Shown one piece after another: positions 13,815 to 18,657 of a DNA stretch of 18,657 bases (positions are counted from its first letter, which is position 1; every line of letters starts with the position of its first letter). Made by a program: the position numbers and the translations under genes. This stretch comes from JBAUHN01 sp049680295 (GTDB taxonomy: Bacteria; Pseudomonadota; Alphaproteobacteria; Rhodobacterales; Rhodobacteraceae): assembly GCA_049680295.1 (NCBI GenBank), contig JBAUHN010000415.1, positions 1 to 18,657 of the forward strand, written 5' to 3'. The notes under the pieces were generated by a model. It made no database searches. It was not told where the DNA came from and saw only the letters and a program-made list of their open reading frames with translations.

Positions 13815-14294
13815 ATGGGCGCAGGTGTAATCAAGAAAGACGGCGGCAGCGGACGACGCAGGCGGCGTGGCAACGCATCCCCCATGGCCGAGATCAACGT
13901 GACGCCCTTTGTGGATGTCATGCTGGTGTTGCTGATCATTTTTATGGTGGCCGCACCTTTGCTGACTGTTGGCGTGCCGGTTGAACTGCCAAAGACGGCA
14001 GCAACCGCATTGCCGTCGGATCAGGAAGAACCCTTAACAGTGACGATCACCGCCGAGGGTGCGATCCAGATCCAGAAAACCGATACGCCCCGGGCTGAGC
14101 TGGTGACTAAGCTGCGGGCGATCGCGGCGGAACGCACCAGCGACAGAGTGTTCCTGCGCGCCGATGGTGCAGTGCCTTACGCGCAAGTCATGCAGGTGAT
14201 GGGCGCGCTGAATGCAGGTGGCTTTGGCAATATCGGTTTGGTGACTGACATCGGCGGGCCGACGCTGGACGGTGAAAATCCGTCGGACGGATAA
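13815..14294 (+). CDS. tolR: Tol-Pal system protein TolR
   Basis: A 159-residue inner-membrane protein of the ExbD/TolR family: short basic cytoplasmic N-terminus (GRRRRRGN), one membrane helix at about 31-52, and a periplasmic domain (about 60-145). The proton-carrying aspartate is D34 in NVTPFVDVMLVLLIIFMV, matching the essential aspartate of the family. The periplasmic part contains the conserved RADGAVPYAQVMQVM. It lies three bases after tolQ and six before tolA, which supports translational coupling. Confidence 0.95.
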   Translation: MGAGVIKKDGGSGRRRRRGNASPMAEINVTPFVDVMLVLLIIFMVAAPLLTVGVPVELPKTAATALPSDQEEPLTVTITAEGAIQIQKTDTPRAELVTKLRAIAAERTSDRVFLRADGAVPYAQVMQVMGALNAGGFGNIGLVTDIGGPTLDGENPSDG

Positions 14295-14300
14295 ATAAGG

Positions 14301-15407
14301 GTGAACATCGGTCACACCATATCAGGCGCAGGGCATATCGGCCTGATCGGCTGGCTGCTGCTGGGCAATGTCTTTGCCTCTGAACCGCCGCCCTTTGAGA
14401 TGACGGACGTGTCGGTTATCTCATCGGCTGAGTTTGATGCGATGATCGCTTCGCCGACCTCACCAGAGGCGGCCACCGAAGTCGTACAGCCACAGGCGCC
14501 TGTTGAGACACCTGACATTCCGGTTACTGAAGAGCAGCCTGTGGAGACGCCACCCGAAGAACCGGCACCGCAAGTGGTCGAAGATATCCCGCTACCCCCA
14601 GCAGATATCAGTGATCAGGCACCCGAATTACCAGAACCACCTGCCGAGATTGCGGTTTTGACACCCGAGGTTGCCGACACGCCAGTGCCAAAACCGGCAG
14701 AGCGCGTGGCGCCAGAAGCCGTCGCCGCGCCCGAGCCGGAGGCCCAACCCGATGAGGTTGAACAAGCCGCTGTGACACCAGAGGCTGGCGGCGAAACCCA
14801 GTCTGAGCCCGCCGAAGCGACAGCACCCGAAGAGGCGGCAACGGAAATTGTGACAGAAGCTGAAAGGCCAGCCGCCGCCCCGCAACAATCGCCACGCCCG
14901 CCTGCACGGCCACGCCCGCCCGCTGCCGTGGCCGAAGCACCGGCTGAAACACCGACCGAAACACCCGCTGAACCTGTCGCAGAGGCACCAGAGCCTGAAA
15001 CCAGTGTCACCGACGATGCGGTCAATTCCGCCCTGGCCGAGGCTTTGGGCGAAGCGCCAGCGGCACCAGCAGCACCAACCGGACCTCCGCTGACGGGATC
15101 CGAAAAAGAAGGCCTGCGCGTTGCGGTGTCATCGTGCTGGAACGTCGGATCCTTGTCCTCAGCGGCGTTGCAGACCACAGTCGTGGTGACCGTATCAATG
15201 GGGCAGGATGCAAAACCGATCACATCATCCATTCGTATGGCCTCAAGCTCTGGTGGGTCCGACAGCGCGGCGGGGCAGGCGTTTGAGGCAGCCAGACGCG
15301 CGATTATCCGCTGTGGCGCCAAAGGTTTTGATTTGCCGGTGGAAAAATACAGCCAATGGCAGGACATTGAAATGACGTTCAATCCCGAAAGGATGCGCAT
15401 CAAATGA
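14301..15407 (+). CDS. tolA: Tol-Pal system energy transducer TolA, Pro/Glu/Ala-rich linker
   Basis: A 368-residue protein that links the TolQR motor to TolB and Pal across the periplasm. The N-terminal membrane anchor is at about 10-26. Residues 51-268 are a low-complexity linker dominated by Pro, Glu, Ala, Thr and Val, with only one lysine (K131), unlike the Lys/Ala-rich helix of E. coli TolA. A short PRPPARPRPP stretch lies at 198-207. The C-terminal TolA/TonB-like domain (about 269-368) carries two cysteines, C279 and C338, that may form a disulfide. The start is GTG at 14301, with AAGG directly abutting it; coupling to tolR (stop six bases earlier) probably drives initiation. The stop overlaps the tolB start by four bases. 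Position between tolR and tolB secures the assignment. Confidence 0.9.
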   Translation: MNIGHTISGAGHIGLIGWLLLGNVFASEPPPFEMTDVSVISSAEFDAMIASPTSPEAATEVVQPQAPVETPDIPVTEEQPVETPPEEPAPQVVEDIPLPPADISDQAPELPEPPAEIAVLTPEVADTPVPKPAERVAPEAVAAPEPEAQPDEVEQAAVTPEAGGETQSEPAEATAPEEAATEIVTEAERPAAAPQQSPRPPARPRPPAAVAEAPAETPTETPAEPVAEAPEPETSVTDDAVNSALAEALGEAPAAPAAPTGPPLTGSEKEGLRVAVSSCWNVGSLSSAALQTTVVVTVSMGQDAKPITSSIRMASSSGGSDSAAGQAFEAARRAIIRCGAKGFDLPVEKYSQWQDIEMTFNPERMRIK

Positions 15408-16729
15408 GTATTCGAATTTTGAGTTTTCTTATTGCGGTGCTCATGTCAGCAGCTTTGCCCGCGTTTGCGCAAAGCGACGGACCTTTGCGGATTGAAATCA
15501 CCGAAGGGGTGATCGAACCCTTGCCCTTTGCGGTGCCTGCCTTTGCGCCGGAAACGGCTGGATCAAATGAGTTGGCAGCCCAGATATCGCAATTGGTGGC
15601 CGCTGATCTTGCGGGAACCGGGTTGTTTCGCGAAATTCCGTCGAGTGCGTTCATCAGCACGGTCAGCAATTTTGATGCACCCGTGCAATACGCCGACTGG
15701 AAAGCGATCAATGCGCAGGCGCTGATCACGGGGGCTGTTGCCGTGTCCGGCACTGCGCTGAACGTCAAGTTTCGCTTGTATGATGTGTTTTCGGGCGCTG
15801 AACTGGGCGGTGGGTTGCAATTTTCCGGCACCACGGATGGATGGCGGCGCATGGCGCATAAGGTGGCGGATGCGGTCTACAGCCGCATCACCGGAGAAGG
15901 CGGGTATTTCGACAGCCGGGTTGTCTATGTCTCGGAAACCGGGACCAAGGACAGTCGTCAAAAGCGGCTTGCGATCATGGATTATGACGGTGCCAACGTG
16001 CAATTCCTGACAGACAGCAGTTCGATTGTTTTGGCACCACGGTTTTCGCCCAACGGTGACAGGGTACTTTATACCAGCTACGAGACCGGATTTCCGCGCA
16101 TCTATGTGCTGGACGTGGGCTCTGTGCAGCGCCGGGTGCTGGAAAGCCAGGACGGCACGATGAGCTTTGCCCCACGCTTTGCCCCCGATGGCCAGACGGT
16201 GGTTTATTCAATCTCGCAAGGCGGCAACACCGACATATTCTCGATGAATATCAATAACGGGCAGGCAACGCGCCTGACCTCGGCGCCGTCGATTGAAACT
16301 GCACCCAGCTTTTCACCAGACGGCAGCCAGATCGTCTTTGAAAGCGACAGGTCCGGCACCCAGCAGCTATACGTCATGCCCGCTGGTGGTGGTGAGCCGA
16401 AGCGGATATCCTTTGGTCCGGGCCGGTATGGCACCCCCGTCTGGTCGCCACGCGGTGATCTGATTGCCTATACCAAACAAAATCAGGGTCGGTTTCATAT
16501 TGGCGTGATGCGCACAGACGGATCCGAAGAGCGGCTTTTGACGGCCTCGTTTCTGGACGAAGGCCCGACTTGGGCGCCCAATGGCCGGGTGATTATGTTC
16601 CACCGCGAAACCCAAGGGGCAGGCGGGGCATCGGCACTGTATTCGGTCGATATCTCGGGTCGCAATCTGCGACCGGTGCGCACCCCTGAGGGCGGCTCTG
16701 ATCCGTCGTGGTCACCCCTGCAAAATTAA
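15404..16729 (+). CDS. tolB: Tol-Pal system periplasmic protein TolB
   Basis: A 441-residue periplasmic protein that binds Pal and the C-terminal domain of TolA. A signal peptide ends at about residue 22 (PAFA, then QSDG). The N-terminal domain (about 28-160) is followed by a six-bladed beta-propeller with repeated TolB motifs such as APRFSPNGDRVLYTS, FAPRFAPDGQTVVYS, APSFSPDGSQIVFES, TPVWSPRGDLIAYT and GPTWAPNGRVIMF, ending in DPSWSPL. Length is normal for the family. The ATG overlaps the tolA stop (ATGA), indicating coupled translation. A 94-base gap precedes pal. Confidence 0.97.
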   Translation: MSIRILSFLIAVLMSAALPAFAQSDGPLRIEITEGVIEPLPFAVPAFAPETAGSNELAAQISQLVAADLAGTGLFREIPSSAFISTVSNFDAPVQYADWKAINAQALITGAVAVSGTALNVKFRLYDVFSGAELGGGLQFSGTTDGWRRMAHKVADAVYSRITGEGGYFDSRVVYVSETGTKDSRQKRLAIMDYDGANVQFLTDSSSIVLAPRFSPNGDRVLYTSYETGFPRIYVLDVGSVQRRVLESQDGTMSFAPRFAPDGQTVVYSISQGGNTDIFSMNINNGQATRLTSAPSIETAPSFSPDGSQIVFESDRSGTQQLYVMPAGGGEPKRISFGPGRYGTPVWSPRGDLIAYTKQNQGRFHIGVMRTDGSEERLLTASFLDEGPTWAPNGRVIMFHRETQGAGGASALYSVDISGRNLRPVRTPEGGSDPSWSPLQN

Positions 16730-16765
16730 ACGCGGGCGCGGGTTTGCGTTCACAACCTCGCCGCC

Positions 16766-16793
16766 TTGTGCTAAAGACACCGCAAAATAAACA
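16766..16793 (+). promoter_or_regulatory. Candidate promoter for pal
   Basis: TTGTGC (16766-16771) and TAAACA (16788-16793) are separated by 16 bases in the 94-base tolB-pal gap, placing a start about 25 bases before the pal ATG. Moderate match only; a separate pal promoter would suit the high demand for Pal. Confidence 0.35.
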
Positions 16794-16823
16794 ATAACCT
16801 GACCAAGGAATGAGGCAGATACC

Positions 16824-17336
16824 ATGAAACTCACACGTAATATTCTCCTATTGATTGCAGCCCTGTCGATGGCCGCTTGTACCAACGCCGGACGCTTTGG
16901 CGCAGGGAACGGCGCAGACGCCGGGGCAGGTGCCAATGGCGCATTAGCCGGCAGCGCGTCCGATCCGACATCTGCGGCCTATTTCCAGCAAGCCGTCGGG
17001 GACCGGGTGTTGTTTCCGGTCGATCAGTCGAACCTGACACCCGAAGGCACCGCCACTTTGGATGGGCAGGCTGGCTGGCTGCTGGCAAATACCGAATTCA
17101 CCGCCGTTATCGAAGGTCACGCCGACGAACAGGGCACCCGCGAATATAACCTTGCATTGGGTGCACGGCGGGCCAATTCGGTGCGCGAGTATCTGATTTC
17201 AAAAGGGGTGGCCGCCAGCCGTCTCAAGGACGTAAGCTATGGTAAGGAACGTCCCATCGAAGTGTGCAGCAATGAAGAATGCTATGCCAAAAACCGTCGC
17301 GCAGTGACGGTGTTGGCCGCTGGTTTGACAGGATAA
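16824..17336 (+). CDS. pal: Peptidoglycan-associated outer-membrane lipoprotein Pal
   Basis: A 170-residue lipoprotein that anchors the outer membrane to peptidoglycan and is the end point of the Tol machine. The lipoprotein signal ends at C19 (LSMAAC). A Gly/Ala/Asn-rich tether (about 20-48) leads to an OmpA-like domain (about 55-166) with GHADEQGTREYNLALGARRANSV at 98-120; D101 and R116 are the expected ligands for diaminopimelate in peptidoglycan. C148 and C153 may form a disulfide. GAGG lies eight bases before the ATG. cpoB follows after four bases. Confidence 0.96.
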   Translation: MKLTRNILLLIAALSMAACTNAGRFGAGNGADAGAGANGALAGSASDPTSAAYFQQAVGDRVLFPVDQSNLTPEGTATLDGQAGWLLANTEFTAVIEGHADEQGTREYNLALGARRANSVREYLISKGVAASRLKDVSYGKERPIEVCSNEECYAKNRRAVTVLAAGLTG

Positions 17337-17340
17337 TCTT

Positions 17341-18162
17341 ATGGCCCGCTTTGCAGCACTTGTTGCGCTGATTTTGATGGTGAGCCCTATTGGGGCCGTG
17401 GCGCAGGACACGCAAACGCTGGCTGATATCCGGCAAGAGCTGAATGTGCTCTACGTCGAAGTGCAGCGTCTCAAACGCGAGTTTTCGACTACAGGTGCAC
17501 CTGCCGTCGATACGGCAGGTGGCAGCGTGTTGGACCGGATGAACGCGATCGAGGCGCAAATGCAGCGCCTGACCTCCAAGATAGAAGAGCTGGAATTTCG
17601 GATCGGGCGTATCGTTGAGGATGGCACCAACCGGATCGGTGATCTCGAATTCCGTCTGGTCGAACTTGAAGGCGGCGATGTCAGTACGTTGGGCACCACC
17701 ACGACATTGGGGGGAGCGGACCAGCCAACGTCGCCTTCCACTACGGCTGTCGAAGACCCCGCAACCAGCACGGAACTGGCGGTGGGCGAGGCCGCTGATT
17801 TCGACCGCGCAAAAGAGGCGTTAACCGCAGGTGATTTTGCAGCCGCTGCTGAACGGTTTGCGGCGTTCAGTCAGACCTATCCCGGTGGGCCACTGTCGGT
17901 CGAAGCGGATCTTTTGCGCGGCGATGCCTTGGAAGGGGCGGGCGACAACCGCGAGGCGGCGCGGGCTTATCTTGCCAGCTTCAGCGCTGACCCAAACGGT
18001 TCATTGGCCCCGCAAGCTTTGTATAAGCTTGGTAAATCGCTTGGTAATCTGGGTCAAACCCAAGAGGCATGCGTCACATTGGGCGAAGTGAGCGCGCGGT
18101 TCCCGGGCGGCACCGCGGCGCAGGACGCGCAGGCGCAAATGCAAGTGATTGGCTGTTCTTGA
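17341..18162 (+). CDS. cpoB: Cell division coordinator CpoB (YbgF)
   Basis: A 273-residue periplasmic protein that in E. coli links Tol-Pal constriction to peptidoglycan synthesis by PBP1B. A signal peptide ends at about residue 21 (AVA, then QDTQ). Residues 24-110 show a heptad-like coiled coil (trimerisation region), followed by a Thr/Ser/Gly-rich linker (about 112-150). The C-terminal half (about 153-273) has TPR-like repeats: FDRAKEALTAGDFAAAAERF, ADLLRGDALEGAGDNREAARAY and ALYKLGKSLGNLGQTQEAC. The domain order and its place after pal match YbgF/CpoB. The interaction partners here are inferred from the family. Confidence 0.9.
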   Translation: MARFAALVALILMVSPIGAVAQDTQTLADIRQELNVLYVEVQRLKREFSTTGAPAVDTAGGSVLDRMNAIEAQMQRLTSKIEELEFRIGRIVEDGTNRIGDLEFRLVELEGGDVSTLGTTTTLGGADQPTSPSTTAVEDPATSTELAVGEAADFDRAKEALTAGDFAAAAERFAAFSQTYPGGPLSVEADLLRGDALEGAGDNREAARAYLASFSADPNGSLAPQALYKLGKSLGNLGQTQEACVTLGEVSARFPGGTAAQDAQAQMQVIGCS

Positions 18163-18166
18163 TCTG

Positions 18167-18657
18167 ATGTCTGCCACAGGCGACCTTGCAAGACAGATTG
18201 CCACCCATTTTTTGCCTGACCCGCCACGGCACTTGGGGGTTGCGGTATCGGGGGGCGGCGATTCCGTTGCTTTATTGTGTCTTTTGCAACAGTTCTGCGC
18301 GGCGCAAGACATCCGCCTTTTCGCGGTCACGGTTGATCACGGGCTGCGCGCCGAGGCCGCAGCAGAGGCGCGAACGGTGGCAGGGTTATGTGCTACATTG
18401 GATGTGCCTCACGACATCTTGCAGTGGACCGATTGGAATGGCGTTGGGAATCTACAAAGCCGCGCACGCGATGCCCGGTATCGTTTGATGTCGGATTGGG
18501 CGCGCAACCGCGAGATTTCGATGATTGCGTTGGGGCATACTGCCGACGATCAGGCTGAAACCTTTTTGTTGCGTTTGGCGCGCCGTGCGGGTGTCGATGG
18601 TCTGTCTGCCATGGCAAACCGGGTGGAACATCACGGCATGATATTTTGCCGCCCGCT
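18167..18657 (+). CDS. tilS: tRNA(Ile)-lysidine synthetase TilS, 3' end outside the window
   Basis: ATP-dependent enzyme that converts C34 of the CAU-anticodon tRNA-Ile to lysidine, so that it reads AUA codons. The first 163 residues are present. The PP-loop is SGGGDS at 28-33; VTVDHGLR at 54-61 and GHTADDQAETFLLRL at 123-137 are further family signatures, followed by RRAGVDGLSAM. The ATG at 18167 comes four bases after the cpoB stop, consistent with read-through from the tol-pal operon. TilS enzymes are around 400 residues, so more than half of the gene lies beyond the right edge. Confidence 0.93.
   Translation, partial: MSATGDLARQIATHFLPDPPRHLGVAVSGGGDSVALLCLLQQFCAAQDIRLFAVTVDHGLRAEAAAEARTVAGLCATLDVPHDILQWTDWNGVGNLQSRARDARYRLMSDWARNREISMIALGHTADDQAETFLLRLARRAGVDGLSAMANRVEHHGMIFCRP

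Noticed and set aside
14440..15060. Repeated short motifs as a possible CRISPR or tandem repeat array
   Set aside because: The repetition is degenerate Pro/Glu/Ala coding sequence of TolA, with no constant repeat or spacer unit.
14615..15403. Minus-strand open frame of 262 residues rich in Ser, Gly and Ala
   Set aside because: It is the antisense of the low-complexity TolA linker, which keeps other frames free of stops; no initiation signal or family match.

Overview
This window reads as ordinary core chromosome of a Rhodobacterales (Roseobacter-group) alphaproteobacterium. The basis is gene content and order (DUF484-xerC; ruvCAB followed by ybgC-tolQRAB-pal-cpoB-tilS), a choline-dependent phosphatidylcholine synthase, a short DUF1127 protein of the type common in this group, and moderately GC-rich coding sequence with GTG starts. 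I recognise the families from sequence; no search was run, so genus-level placement is inference. I see no mobile element, CRISPR array, tRNA, rRNA or phage gene.

Layout. The left part (1-3891) is on the minus strand: phosphatidylcholine synthase (pcs, cut by the window edge), a strong GNRA-loop terminator, a secreted cytochrome P460-type haem protein with a possible operator region, xerC overlapping a DUF484 gene, and a small transaldolase. The transaldolase diverges from priA (primosomal helicase) on the plus strand. After priA come an MFS transporter, prmA (ribosomal protein L11 methyltransferase) and a small single-span membrane protein. A bidirectional terminator separates that last gene from a convergent DUF1127 gene.

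From 9732 to the right edge everything is on the plus strand and tightly packed. First is the Holliday-junction module ruvC-ruvA-ruvB, then an unrecognised 207-residue protein, then ybgC and the complete Tol-Pal envelope system (tolQ, tolR, tolA, tolB, pal, cpoB), then the start of tilS (tRNA-Ile lysidine synthetase). Junctions are mostly 3-31 bp or short overlaps. Gaps of 112 bp (before tolQ) and 94 bp (before pal) are the likely sites of extra promoters.

How they work together. RuvA, RuvB and RuvC migrate and resolve Holliday junctions, XerC resolves chromosome dimers, and PriA restarts collapsed forks, so much of the window concerns chromosome repair and segregation. TolQRA is a proton-driven inner-membrane motor that acts through TolB on the lipoprotein Pal to constrict the outer membrane at division, with CpoB coordinating peptidoglycan synthesis. 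I found no convincing undescribed system. The items most worth a second look are the P460 protein and its repeated CCGCAG half-sites, a 12-base leader string shared by two separated genes, the unknown gene between ruvB and ybgC, the almost lysine-free proline/glutamate-rich TolA linker, and a degenerate SOS-like box before ruvC.
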